A stretch of DNA of 64,000 bases from Acidithiobacillus caldus ATCC 51756 (GTDB taxonomy: Bacteria; Pseudomonadota; Gammaproteobacteria; Acidithiobacillales; Acidithiobacillaceae): positions 1,932,615 to 1,996,614 of the forward strand of contig NZ_CP005986.1 in NCBI RefSeq assembly GCF_000175575.2. The letters are read 5' to 3'. This document shows positions 35,913-43,427 of this stretch, piece by piece. Under the pieces are notes generated by a model. That model saw nothing but the letters and a program-made list of their open reading frames with translations, was not told where the DNA came from and ran no database searches. The position numbers and the translations under genes are program-made. Position 1 is the first letter of the stretch, and each line of letters begins with the position of its first letter.

Positions 35913-37150
35913 TATGCTACCCCAAGGCGCAGTTCGATCTGTCCGGGTGCTACCCGCGGCGGGAATCCGCGACGGAAGGTCCGCTGCGGTAGCGTCTGGA
36001 CGCTCGCTCTGACCCTTTCTGTAGGTTTCGGCTCTGGCTCTTCGTCGAAGGACGGCGGGGCCTCCTCCATACCTGGCTTGCGCGGCGGCGTCCGCCCCTT
36101 GTACAGGTCCTTGGGGTCGATGAGTTCCCCGAGATCCTTCACCTCGGAATCCTCTTTTTTGCCAGCAGCCACGCAGACCGCTTCCCCGAATCTGTCCACT
36201 TCGTGGTTTACCACTTCGTGGGCTACCACTTCGTGGTTGACCGTCTCGCCGGTGTCGGACTCTGGGACCGCGTCCTGCTCGCGCTCAGCGAGGATATCCA
36301 GAGCGGCCAGAATCTTGGTGATGAGTGCCGGACTGTTTTCCGGGTCCAGGAGGGTTTCCGCCATACGTTCCAACAGCACCCGGGAAACGGCACAGCCCGA
36401 CCTGGCCCTCGACATCAGCCGTTTGGCAATATCCGCAAGCGAAGCGCTGCTCACGGCGCGAATCTGCCGCAGTATCTCTGCCGCGCGTTCCGACAGCGCG
36501 GTTTCCCCAATCTCGGCGCTACGCACATAGGTAATGGTCATGTCCACCCAGGCCGACAGCGATACCGGGGTACTGCGCAGATCCTGCCAATCCACCTCGT
36601 CCGATGCGGGTTCCTCCATGGCCTCGACCACCATCTCGGTGCTGTGCGTCAAGGCATAGTAAGGGTCGATATCGTCCTCACGGATATCGGCACAGGCGTC
36701 CATATCCCCATCGACATGGACCTGCGATACCGCTTTGGGTTGGGTATCCGGGCTGCCATACACGGATTGGGTGAGGTAATCCCGAGAATCGAAACCACAC
36801 TCCGTCATCCGTTTGGAGAAGCTCAGAAAATCGCGGTGCTTGAGCAGATACGCGCGAGCGATGTTGTTCAGATACCGGCTGAAAGACGGCATTTTTTCCG
36901 CGTCGTATTGCGTGCAGCAGAAGTCCACCAGTCCGGTAATGCAGTCGGTGACCATGTCCTCATCGAAGAACCCTGCTTTTCTCGCAATATTCCAGACGAT
37001 GCGCGAAGCGGTCTGAAAAATCTCCGCATGAAAAAGCGCCAGTTCCGCCTCTTCGCGCGGTGTACGATCCGGCTTGCGATAGATGGCACAGAAACGTAGG
37101 ACTTTCTCGCTGTCCAGTTGGGTGATTTTGTTTTTTTTACGATCTTGCAC
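35912..37150 (-). CDS. Protein with sigma-70-region-2-like N-terminus; candidate late regulator
   Basis: 412 residues from a GTG with a perfect AAGGAGG site. Residues about 40-120 read like a sigma region 2: AEIFQTASRIVWNIARKAGF, then DEDMVTDCITGLVDFCCTQYD and MPSFSRYLNNIARAYLLKHRD, comparable to the DLIQEgxxGLxxAxxkFDp...F.sYA pattern. No region 4 HTH is obvious. The middle is helical; residues about 305-318 carry three VNHEV/VAHEV repeats from 15-bp DNA repeats; the end is Pro/Arg-rich. It lies after O, P and RusA, where lambda has Q. Function is inferred, not shown. Confidence 0.5.
   Translation of the reverse strand: MQDRKKNKITQLDSEKVLRFCAIYRKPDRTPREEAELALFHAEIFQTASRIVWNIARKAGFFDEDMVTDCITGLVDFCCTQYDAEKMPSFSRYLNNIARAYLLKHRDFLSFSKRMTECGFDSRDYLTQSVYGSPDTQPKAVSQVHVDGDMDACADIREDDIDPYYALTHSTEMVVEAMEEPASDEVDWQDLRSTPVSLSAWVDMTITYVRSAEIGETALSERAAEILRQIRAVSSASLADIAKRLMSRARSGCAVSRVLLERMAETLLDPENSPALITKILAALDILAEREQDAVPESDTGETVNHEVVAHEVVNHEVDRFGEAVCVAAGKKEDSEVKDLGELIDPKDLYKGRTPPRKPGMEEAPPSFDEEPEPKPTERVRASVQTLPQRTFRRGFPPRVAPGQIELRLGVA
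36196..36236. repeat. Three 15-bp direct repeats of an 11-bp hyphenated palindrome
   Basis: CCACTTCGTGG occurs at 36196, 36211 and 36226, with 4-bp spacers (TTTA, GCTA). Each copy is itself an inverted repeat (CCAC-TTC-GTGG). The array lies in the sigma-like gene and encodes VNHEV-type repeats. It may be a protein-binding array or only a coding microsatellite. Confidence 0.8.
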
Positions 37151-37179
37151 GGGTAGCCTCCTTGGCGGTTATGGATAAA

Positions 37180-37596
37180 TCACGTGATGCCCCCATCGAA
37201 TGGGGTCCATTCGACGAAAACGGCGCCTTCCGGAACGGGCTGACCACGCTCCAGCACCATGCGCACGATTTGCTTATCGTCCTCGAAGGCCACGCCCTGC
37301 AGGGCATCGACTGCAGCTTTTTCGGCGTTGGCCAGATCGATGCATCGCAATTCCAGGTGCCAGTAATCGCCCCAGATCTGCCGGCGCTTCTCGGCGTCTT
37401 TCGGGAGCACGGGGTGCAGCACGATGCGAACGGCAACCGGCCCCGTGAGCGGGGGCCGATCGCGCATCGCCATCTTGGCAACCCACGCAGCGCGGCGTTT
37501 GTAGTCCGCGACCTTCGCGGGCAGGTAGGTCTTCCCGCCGGCGGTGCGCCATATCCGGTTGGTAGACGGCGGGTACGGGAGGGTTATGGACGGCAC
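37180..37596 (-). CDS. rusA: RusA-family Holliday junction resolvase
   Basis: 138 residues. N-terminus ITLPYPPSTNRIWRTAGGKTYL matches the RusA PPSxNxxWR start. The acidic active-site segment reads CIDLANAEKAAVDALQGVAFEDDKQIVRM, against the usual DLDNxxKaxxDALnGvxxxDDxqI; the second Asp of DLDN is Ala here, but the others (Asp of DAL, the DD pair) remain. Resolves branched recombination intermediates in lambdoid phages, where it sits in the nin region. Overlaps the preceding small gene by 13 bp. Confidence 0.88.
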   Translation of the reverse strand: MPSITLPYPPSTNRIWRTAGGKTYLPAKVADYKRRAAWVAKMAMRDRPPLTGPVAVRIVLHPVLPKDAEKRRQIWGDYWHLELRCIDLANAEKAAVDALQGVAFEDDKQIVRMVLERGQPVPEGAVFVEWTPFDGGIT

Positions 37597-37904
37597 GGTT
37601 CCCCTCCCCGATTCTGCCTCTGCCCCGAAGTCGATGGTGAGCTAGGGTTGCCACTGGACATGCCCATTGCCGGGCCGTAAATGCCCATAGAATCGATTTT
37701 CTCTGGTGTGGTGCTAGTGGGGTAGCACAGAGGCTCATAAAACGATTCTGGAGCATCTATGCCCCGTTCCCGACGCAGGCGCTGCTGGTCCCAGCGGTTC
37801 CAGGCATCTTTGCCGTACTGGGCCAGGCAGGATTCCCAAAGCCGCTCGGTCTCCAGGGACTCCAGGACCCCGCGGGGCAGGCCAGCGTCGAGGTACAGGA
37901 GCAT
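37584..37904 (-). CDS. Hypothetical protein
   Basis: 106 residues. Its ATG shares one base with the stop of the P-like gene (TAATG at 37904) and its end overlaps rusA by 13 bp, so it fits a coupled operon. First 60 residues look folded (LPRGVLESLETERLWESCLA, DAWNRWDQQRLRRERGI); the rest is Ser/Gly/Pro-rich. No family recognised. Confidence 0.55.
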   Translation of the reverse strand: MLLYLDAGLPRGVLESLETERLWESCLAQYGKDAWNRWDQQRLRRERGIDAPESFYEPLCYPTSTTPEKIDSMGIYGPAMGMSSGNPSSPSTSGQRQNRGGEPCRP

Positions 37905-38734
37905 TACTCAGAGTTCCCAGCCGCAACAGCCTGGGTATCCGATGCCCCCATCGTCTCCGCCAGGCTCTCGGCCTGGGTAACGATCTGGCGCTTGCGGTCC
38001 TGCATCGCCTGGCGCCGTTGCTCGCGCAGAGCGTCTTTGGCCGCCATCTGCGCCTTTTCCTCCGCATCCACCTTGGCTAGGGTTTCGCGCATCAGGTCGG
38101 CCAACCGCTTGGCATTGGCCGACGGATGCTCGACGACGTTGCCAGTAATCAATCCAACGATCGCCCTGGCATCCTCCTTCATGCCCTGGGAATTTTCAGC
38201 CAGCAGGCGATTGGCACGATCGGCAGGCAAGTATCCTTGCGCTTTGGCTTGCTGAATCGCGTTGATACGCCTTTGGCGATCGAATCCGAGCGAAACCGTG
38301 TATTCGGGAACCCGGCGATCCTCGATGGCGGCTTCCACCAGACGTTGGTAGGCCTTGATGAATGCCGCTCTTGCTCCGAATTCATCGCCCCGTTCCAGAG
38401 CGATGCGCGCTTCGCCAAAAGCAGTGGCAGCTTCGTTGGTCCAGACGACCGTCTCATCTTCATCGGCGGCCTTGAGTGCGTGCACCCAGGCTTCGTCTGG
38501 AGACCACCAAAGGCTCCGGTATCGGTCAAGGATGACCGTGTACAGATCGGCAGGCTTGGGTGCGTACTTCCCGGTTTTCAGGTACTGGACTACCGATGCC
38601 TCGATTGCCTCGAAGGGAAACTCATTGAGCACCACCCACCAGATATCGAAATCCGTTGCATCCAGTTCCAACCGGTAGGGCTTGCACAAAGTGCGTATCA
38701 GATCGTTGAAACGCTCACGGTCGTTTGCCTGCAT
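37904..38734 (-). CDS. P-like replication protein (probable helicase loader)
   Basis: 276 residues, starting one base after the O-like gene stop. The N-terminal part resembles phage P/helicase-loader N-termini: DFDIWWVVLNEFPFEAIEASVVQYL followed by KYAPKPADLYTVI (a domain that picks up W...L...f..i..A...y......r.P.p.dl). The C-terminal part is a long charged helix (EEKAQMAAKDALREQRRQAMQDRKRQ). In lambda-like elements P brings DnaB helicase to O bound at the origin. The call rests on that pattern and on the position next to the O-like gene. Confidence 0.55.
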   Translation of the reverse strand: MQANDRERFNDLIRTLCKPYRLELDATDFDIWWVVLNEFPFEAIEASVVQYLKTGKYAPKPADLYTVILDRYRSLWWSPDEAWVHALKAADEDETVVWTNEAATAFGEARIALERGDEFGARAAFIKAYQRLVEAAIEDRRVPEYTVSLGFDRQRRINAIQQAKAQGYLPADRANRLLAENSQGMKEDARAIVGLITGNVVEHPSANAKRLADLMRETLAKVDAEEKAQMAAKDALREQRRQAMQDRKRQIVTQAESLAETMGASDTQAVAAGNSE

Positions 38735-38735
38735 G

Positions 38736-39716
38736 TCACTTCTCCCCGACTGCTCTGTTCAGAACGACGCCATCGATGGGTTCCTTACCCATCCACCGGC
38801 TCAAGGTGTTCGAGATACCGTTCTCGGTCTTGTTTTCGGAATGGTTCATTGCCAGGAACCGCTCAAACTTTTCCGAATCCCGGAAGATGAGCGTGATGTC
38901 GTTATATTTCAGCCCGCGGTCGTTCTGTCCCATATGCCACTTGGATCGCGCGCATCCATCGATAGCAGCAATGCAGGAATCCAGATCGTAGGTCTTCAGC
39001 CCCCATTCGATGCGGGTCTTACGCTTGTTGTCCAACTTGGCCTTTGGGCAGTTCATGGTTTTCTGCCAATGGACGAAAACCATGCGGACCTGTTCCGCAA
39101 CAGGGAGCGGCTGAGCCGAAGGCGAAGCGAAACTTGACAGATGTTTGTTACCAAGAGATCCATGATTATTACTAACAGGATCTATATTACCTATAGGTAG
39201 TAATATTGAATATTGATTATTGATATCTGCCGGGTTTTTCGATTTTTTGCTTGCCGGGTTCTTGCCGTGTTTCTTGGCGCTCGTCTCGTTACTCATTGAA
39301 TTATCTGGGTTTTCATCGAATTTGCTCTGTTCGGGATTGCCTTGCCGGGTTCTTGCCGGGTTCTTGCCGGGTTTATTTTGGACAGAGAAATCCGTAGGAG
39401 CCAATGACAGTTTAAAAACAATGGCTTCTCCACGTTTTTTGGATCCGATGTCCTCGACAAGCCCTTGCCGCTTTAGCCACTCCATGGCCCGACGTACCTT
39501 CCCTAATGAAGGGGTGCCGGTCTCTTCGAACCCTTGATGCTCCTGTACGTAAAGCATGGTGCGAAGCGTCATCCAGGAAATTCTTTGGGAGGCTCCAACA
39601 ATCCCCGTTTTAAAGTCCATGAATTGCTTCAGGCAAAGATAGAGCCGAAAGACGATATGTGGCATACCCTCCAATGCCTGGAGTTCTTCGCCGGAAAGAT
39701 AAATATGCGCATTCAT
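38736..39716 (-). CDS. O-like replication initiator with internal iterons
   Basis: 326 residues. N-terminal winged-helix region (GMPHIVFRLYLCLKQFMDF, GASQRISWMTLRTMLYVQEH, SLGKVRRAMEWLKRQGLVED), a central Asn/Pro/Lys-rich linker (about 105-190), and a C-terminal phage O/DnaT-like domain (EWGLKTYDLDSCIAAIDGCARSKWHMGQNDRGLKYNDITLIFRDSEKFERFL, seen as W-x-Lxx.y..di..Ai.gc..S...G). The linker DNA holds the 11-bp repeats described as the origin. Its ATG overlaps the preceding small ORF (ATGA). Confidence 0.75.
   Translation of the reverse strand: MNAHIYLSGEELQALEGMPHIVFRLYLCLKQFMDFKTGIVGASQRISWMTLRTMLYVQEHQGFEETGTPSLGKVRRAMEWLKRQGLVEDIGSKKRGEAIVFKLSLAPTDFSVQNKPGKNPARTRQGNPEQSKFDENPDNSMSNETSAKKHGKNPASKKSKNPADINNQYSILLPIGNIDPVSNNHGSLGNKHLSSFASPSAQPLPVAEQVRMVFVHWQKTMNCPKAKLDNKRKTRIEWGLKTYDLDSCIAAIDGCARSKWHMGQNDRGLKYNDITLIFRDSEKFERFLAMNHSENKTENGISNTLSRWMGKEPIDGVVLNRAVGEK
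39169..39374. other. Putative replication origin (iterons plus AT-rich tract) inside the O-like gene
   Basis: TTGCCGGGTTC occurs head-to-tail at 39342, 39353 and 39364 (last copy ending TTT) and again at 39251; degenerate copies lie at 39228 (CTGCCGGGTTT) and 39262 (TTGCCGTGTTT). Next to them is an AT-rich tract (about 39169-39226) with the palindrome ACCTATAGGT. Eleven is not a multiple of three, so successive repeats are read in different frames: the repetition is kept at DNA level. This is the lambda ori plan of iterons in gene O beside an AT-rich unwinding region. Confidence 0.7.
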
Positions 39717-39901
39717 ATTCTATACCCCTTGGAGAGGAATTCCTGTCTCTTCTTTTCGAGCCATTCCTCTACGGAGCGCGCATGGTCTCGTCGGACGATG
39801 TCCAGATTCCTTTCCAGAGATTCGCGCACGGCACGTTCCGCATCCTCTCTTGTAGAGCGATGCTGGACTTCGAGCTTCTTGCGCCAATCGGTGGTTTTCA
39901 C
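39713..39901 (-). CDS. Small coiled-coil hypothetical protein
   Basis: 62 residues from a GTG at 39901 that overlaps the ParB-methyltransferase stop (GTGA), and ending in an ATGA overlap with the O-like gene. The sequence is a single charged helix (TTDWRKKLEVQHRSTRED, AERAVRESLERNLDIVRRDH, SVEEWLEKKRQEF). A longer frame to 40117 would be antisense-like N-terminal extension overlapping the upstream gene. Function unknown. Confidence 0.6.
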   Translation of the reverse strand: MKTTDWRKKLEVQHRSTREDAERAVRESLERNLDIVRRDHARSVEEWLEKKRQEFLSKGYRI

Positions 39902-41064
39902 GCAACGTCCTCCAAGCGTGAAATTCCCCGCTGAACGCCGTACATCACGGCCCCAATGGAAAGGAAAACCGTCTTGAACCGGTCTACGTGAGGCCCGAAA
40001 TAGACCAGCATTTGCCCCTGGGACGGGAGACCGCTTTTCCCTTCTGGCCGGCGAAACTTTAAGCGGGACGCGGGAAAGCAGGCCGCGGATCCGTGTGAGA
40101 GCAGCATCTGTCCCCATTGGGTTTCCGTACCGCTGTTCACCAGCACGATGGCTTCCGTGACGCTGCCATCGGCATATCGCTGGACCAGCGCCTCACAGAA
40201 GTCGAGAATCTGGGGGTAGCTGTAGGGTGGATTGAGCCAGACCTTTCCTCGCCATGCCTGCTGCAGACCATCCTGCTCTTTGGCGAAAAATCGTTTCGCC
40301 TGCACGGCTTCGTTGGCGGCTGCACAGGAGGCGGGATCGAGGTCGATGTCTCCCAAGACCGCGCGCGCCGCATCGAGGATGTAATCGGGCGTGTACCACT
40401 CATCGCTCCACGCGGGGTCTGCGACGGCACGCAAGGCATCGGTTGGCTTCTCGCCGGCCTGGATGGCCTCGACGATTTCCACCTGATCTTGCTCATCCAG
40501 GTCCGCGATCCGAGCGGCGGTGTGGATGCTGACCAACCCGTCGTCCAAAATTTCCACGAGGTCAGGGATTCCTTGTTCGACGGCGTTCCTGGCGGACTCG
40601 TAGGTTTTGCCACAACCAAAGCCCGACCGTTCGGCAACGATATCGCGAGTTTCCCCAACCTCTTTCAAGCCGGAAATTTTTCCGTTTTGAAAATCCTTGC
40701 TCCGACGGTCTCCGCCGTGACGACCGGCCAACTGCTCCTCGATGGCCTTCGCGATCGCCACGCGCTCAGAGACGCTGAAATCCTTACGAATGGAGTTTTC
40801 TTCAAACTCTCCCTCGATAAGACTATCGATACGGAGAATCTTGATGGGTATGGTCTCCCACCCCAGAAGACGGCATGCAGCGAGGCGGCGCTGACCGAAG
40901 ATCAGACGATACCGCTCATCGACCCCGATGGGTTGGAGTAGCCCGAATTTCTGGATCGACTGAGCAAGAGCCCCAATATCACCCAGGTCCTGACGGAAGC
41001 GCTGGCCAACGGATATGTCCGTAATTGTTGCTTGGGCAAGTTCTGGCGCAGACAGGGTAGTCAT
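39898..41064 (-). CDS. ParB-nuclease-domain / phage N6-adenine methyltransferase fusion
   Basis: 388 residues from MTTLSAPELA, with GAGGAG upstream. N-terminal ParB/Srx-like domain: ISVGQRFRQDLGDIGALAQSIQKFGLLQPIGV, LIFGQRRLAACRLLGWETIPI, and ENSIRKDFSVSERVAIAKAIEEQ. C-terminal (from about 215) phage-type N6-adenine methyltransferase: WYTPDYILDAARAVLGDIDLDPASCAAAN, KVWLNPPYS (NPPY catalytic motif) and QMLVYFG. Acts on the element's own DNA, perhaps marking it at the origin beside it. A second, unrelated adenine methylase lies at 34992-35912. Confidence 0.85.
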   Translation of the reverse strand: MTTLSAPELAQATITDISVGQRFRQDLGDIGALAQSIQKFGLLQPIGVDERYRLIFGQRRLAACRLLGWETIPIKILRIDSLIEGEFEENSIRKDFSVSERVAIAKAIEEQLAGRHGGDRRSKDFQNGKISGLKEVGETRDIVAERSGFGCGKTYESARNAVEQGIPDLVEILDDGLVSIHTAARIADLDEQDQVEIVEAIQAGEKPTDALRAVADPAWSDEWYTPDYILDAARAVLGDIDLDPASCAAANEAVQAKRFFAKEQDGLQQAWRGKVWLNPPYSYPQILDFCEALVQRYADGSVTEAIVLVNSGTETQWGQMLLSHGSAACFPASRLKFRRPEGKSGLPSQGQMLVYFGPHVDRFKTVFLSIGAVMYGVQRGISRLEDVA

Positions 41065-41216
41065 AACCAACTCCTCACAGGGCACCGAAGACCGAAAGCA
41101 CCTGGGTCACCACTACCGCTTTCCCATGCGATTGCGCTATATTTGCCACTCCCAAAGAGACTATGCCTGGCAAACGAGTTCCAAATCGTCCTTAACACTT
41201 TAACAGGAGCCTGAGA

Positions 41217-42038
41217 TTGACAAAGGAAACTCCAAAAAATATTCCCATTACAGACGAACGCAAAAGAAACGTTGAAGACCTGGAAACCTATGAGGCGATT
41301 CTGAAATCTATTTCCTGTCCGCCAAGAAAACCGCTCTATCCGAAGCGCGAACAGAGCATATGGATGCGACTGCGCACGAAAATGATACCGGCCAAGAAGC
41401 TCCCGGAAATTGAAATGAAGTTGTGCTGGGTGGCCAGCAGACCGGGCAGTCTTGAAGCTCCGAACCCAAAAGTCTGCGAGATTGCATTCCTTAACTCGCA
41501 TCCCGTCGGCTGTATAAAATACGCGGTATCTCCGTTGCTGGATTGTATCTACTGCTATAAAATTCACGTAGAAAAAAACGCTCGAAGACGCGGAATAGGC
41601 ACAGCGATTCTCCTTGTTGTTAGCCAGAAATATGGAGGGTTGCCCATCGTGCCGATTTACATCTCCAATGCTGCGCATCACTTCTGGAATGCTGCAGCGC
41701 GATGGGACCAAAGCCGCCTCTTGATTTATGAGGATGTGCGAAACCTTGACAACGAACAGGAGCGGTTCAGCCATTTGCATAAACCCCGCTGGCGATTCTA
41801 TCAGCTACGTTGTCACACGATCCCAAAAGAGGTTTTCTTCGAAGAATACGCACAGGGAACTCCAGGTTGCAGTCCCTGGGGAAAAACCAAAACCCATCCT
41901 GAACCGACCGATGCCGGTGCTCCAGGAGATACCCAAGATTCAGGAGAATCTCCTCCGCGGACAGACCAAACCGTTTCCAGTGCCGGAGATAGGTGCTCTC
42001 TGGCGCAGAATGACCCGGATACCTCCCCAACTCCGTAA
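41217..42038 (+). CDS. GNAT-family acetyltransferase-like protein with antisense-overlapping tail
   Basis: 273 residues from a TTG at 41217 with AGGAG upstream. Acetyl-CoA binding segment: IHVEKNARRRGIGTAILLVV (the R/QxxGxG/A motif) near residue 120; preceding strand GCIKYAVSPLLDCIYCYKI fits GNAT. Substrate unknown. It is on the strand opposite to its neighbours, so it may be a moron gene. The last about 90 residues (41767-42038) lie antisense to the next gene and are Pro/Ser/Thr/Asp-rich, probably without structure. Confidence 0.6.
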   Translation: MTKETPKNIPITDERKRNVEDLETYEAILKSISCPPRKPLYPKREQSIWMRLRTKMIPAKKLPEIEMKLCWVASRPGSLEAPNPKVCEIAFLNSHPVGCIKYAVSPLLDCIYCYKIHVEKNARRRGIGTAILLVVSQKYGGLPIVPIYISNAAHHFWNAAARWDQSRLLIYEDVRNLDNEQERFSHLHKPRWRFYQLRCHTIPKEVFFEEYAQGTPGCSPWGKTKTHPEPTDAGAPGDTQDSGESPPRTDQTVSSAGDRCSLAQNDPDTSPTP

Positions 42039-42570
42039 AATAGACTCCTGCCTTTTCCGCAAAGAACGCTCCTTCCTTTCTCCTGAAATTCTCTTTTCCC
42101 TCATCTTGATAAGGGGAAGATTCGAATATCCGGATTTTCTCCATGGGGACAGGAAAATACACCCAGCCCTTCTGGTCGCCTTCTTCGTCATTGCAGCAAC
42201 CGGAGTGTTCTGTCAGAAATGGGATGGGTCCATCTGGCCTTTTTTTCTCGACTCTTATTCTTCTTCCGCGTTTATCGTTTTCATAATCGTAAGGCAAAGC
42301 CCAATAGTCGTAGACATGTACGTATCGTAGTGGCTCGTTCAGGTACTCATCGATGGGATACCCGGCAGCGCGCAGACGACGCTCAAAGGCTTCTTGAGCC
42401 TTACTGATGATGGAGGTGTTCCCAGGATATTCCAGCCACAGCCGCACAACCGGCAGGACTCTCTGCAAAATAGCATCGGGCTGGAGCCCTTGCCGCCTGG
42501 CTTCCATTATGGCCTCGTCCAGATTCACGGGCAGGGGCTTGAGCAAGTAGGAGAGATAGGGTCGGCTCAC
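41767..42570 (-). CDS. Hypothetical protein of the PR-like operon
   Basis: 267 residues. Its ATG overlaps the cII-like stop (ATGA). N-terminus helical (NLDEAIMEARRQGLQPDAIL, VLPVVRLWLEYP), middle aromatic and charged (YVHVYDYWALPYDYENDK), then CCNDEEGDQKGWVYFPVP. No family recognised. Its last 272 bp overlap the convergent GNAT-like gene. Confidence 0.6.
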   Translation of the reverse strand: MSRPYLSYLLKPLPVNLDEAIMEARRQGLQPDAILQRVLPVVRLWLEYPGNTSIISKAQEAFERRLRAAGYPIDEYLNEPLRYVHVYDYWALPYDYENDKRGRRIRVEKKRPDGPIPFLTEHSGCCNDEEGDQKGWVYFPVPMEKIRIFESSPYQDEGKENFRRKEGAFFAEKAGVYFTELGRYPGHSAPESTYLRHWKRFGLSAEEILLNLGYLLEHRHRSVQDGFWFFPRDCNLEFPVRILRRKPLLGSCDNVADRIASGVYANG

Positions 42571-42854
42571 AGACAGACTCCTTCCTCCATGGCCGCTCGC
42601 GCCAATATCCTGAGCGCCCTGAGGTTTTCTGCCTTGATGGTGGTCTTCTCACCATCGCCAAGGTACTCGGGGTGAATATCGAGATAGCTGAATAGATCGC
42701 AGATCTGCTCAAACTTGAGGCCACCATCCCCGGCCACGAATCGGGATAGCGCCGACTCGTGTACGCCGATAGCCTCCGCTGCTTTGCGCTGCCCTTTCTG
42801 GGCGAGTGCCCGCAGGATGAGGGACTGCATTTTCTGGCTGGGAGAGGGTTCCAT
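42567..42854 (-). CDS. CII-like transcription activator
   Basis: 95 residues from the ATG at 42854 with AAGGAG upstream (a second ATG at 42872 is possible). HTH region: LAQKGQRKAAEAIGVHESALSRFVAGDGGLKFEQICDLFSYLDI, which resembles CII (...EKTAEAVGVDKSQISRWK...). Position after cro matches lambda cII. CII in lambda turns on repressor and integrase transcription; whether this one does is an inference. Confidence 0.7.
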   Translation of the reverse strand: MEPSPSQKMQSLILRALAQKGQRKAAEAIGVHESALSRFVAGDGGLKFEQICDLFSYLDIHPEYLGDGEKTTIKAENLRALRILARAAMEEGVCL

Positions 42855-43102
42855 CAGCGAATCTCCTTGCAAGTTCCCACAAATTTTGCAGGCTGCATTT
42901 CATTTCCCTTGCGGCGACTGGCGGGCACACTGTGTCCATCAACAAAAGTGGAGACGGAGGCCACCCATGCACCAAAAGACAACACGCCAAACCTCACCTC
43001 GGGCCGCGGCTCTTCATGGGTATAGCAACCGCCTCCAGAGATACCGTCTCGAAGCTGGCCGAGCAGCCGAAGGATCGGGAGAAGTTGGGCCTCGCGTGTC
43101 AT
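42854..43102 (-). CDS. Hypothetical protein between cro and cII
   Basis: 82 residues. Overlaps the cro-like stop by ATGA (43099-43102) and shares one base with the cII-like start (TGATG at 42854), so it is tightly coupled on both sides. No motif recognised; includes GCYTHEEPRPEVRFGVLSFGAW. Confidence 0.5.
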   Translation of the reverse strand: MTREAQLLPILRLLGQLRDGISGGGCYTHEEPRPEVRFGVLSFGAWVASVSTFVDGHSVPASRRKGNEMQPAKFVGTCKEIR

Positions 43103-43344
43103 GCTGCCCCCCGTCGATCGTCCTGGGGGCGGGAGATGGGGCCGAAGATGTCGGGACGAAGGTCCTCTCTGGTTATAGCTCTTTGGGTAGCGACTTCTAT
43201 GCGGATAGATGCTTTTGTACCTGGAGCAGATTTACCCGCGAACCACTTATGGACCGCTGGTTGTGAAACGCCAGCCATCCTCGCCAGAGCCCTTTGGGAT
43301 CCAGCAATACGCAAAGCTGCGAGCAAAGCAGAGTTCGGTTTCAT
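43099..43344 (-). CDS. Cro-like / YdaS-type repressor
   Basis: 81 residues. HTH: ALRIAGSQRALARMAGVSQPAVHKWFAGK. This is the YdaS/Cro layout of small lambdoid repressors. First gene after PR; predicted transcript start coincides with the ATG (see promoter entry), and no Shine-Dalgarno precedes it, so it is probably translated leaderless. It faces away from the CI-like gene across the operators. Confidence 0.8.
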   Translation of the reverse strand: MKPNSALLAALRIAGSQRALARMAGVSQPAVHKWFAGKSAPGTKASIRIEVATQRAITREDLRPDIFGPISRPQDDRRGAA

Positions 43345-43350
43345 AACCCA

Positions 43351-43378
43351 AGTATAACCCTGGTTATGCGAGTGTCAA
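43351..43378 (-). promoter_or_regulatory. PR-like promoter of the cro operon
   Basis: Minus strand TTGACA (43378-43373), 16 bp, TATACT (43356-43351). The -10 ends 6 bp before the cro ATG, so transcription should start at or next to it. Operator 1 covers the spacer and part of the -10; operator 2 abuts the -35. Confidence 0.85.
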
Positions 43379-43415
43379 TAACCCGGGTCTGTTCCAGAGT
43401 GATAACTTTGGTTAT
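43354..43415. promoter_or_regulatory. OR-like operator array (three sites)
   Basis: Three 14-bp sites of the ATAACC-NN-GGTTAT type: ATAACCCTGGTTAT (43354-43367), ATAACCCGGGTCTG (43378-43391, right half degenerate) and ATAACTTTGGTTAT (43402-43415). Centres are exactly 24 bp apart. The third overlaps a TATAAG box at 43413-43418, the likely -10 of the weak cI promoter (PRM), whose start would lie 3-4 nt before the cI ATG. Confidence 0.85.
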
Positions 43416-43427
43416 AAGGTAGACACC

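Noticed and set aside
35031-36530. 499-codon plus-strand frame
   Set aside because: Antisense to the D12 methylase and the sigma-like gene; composition is shadow-like.
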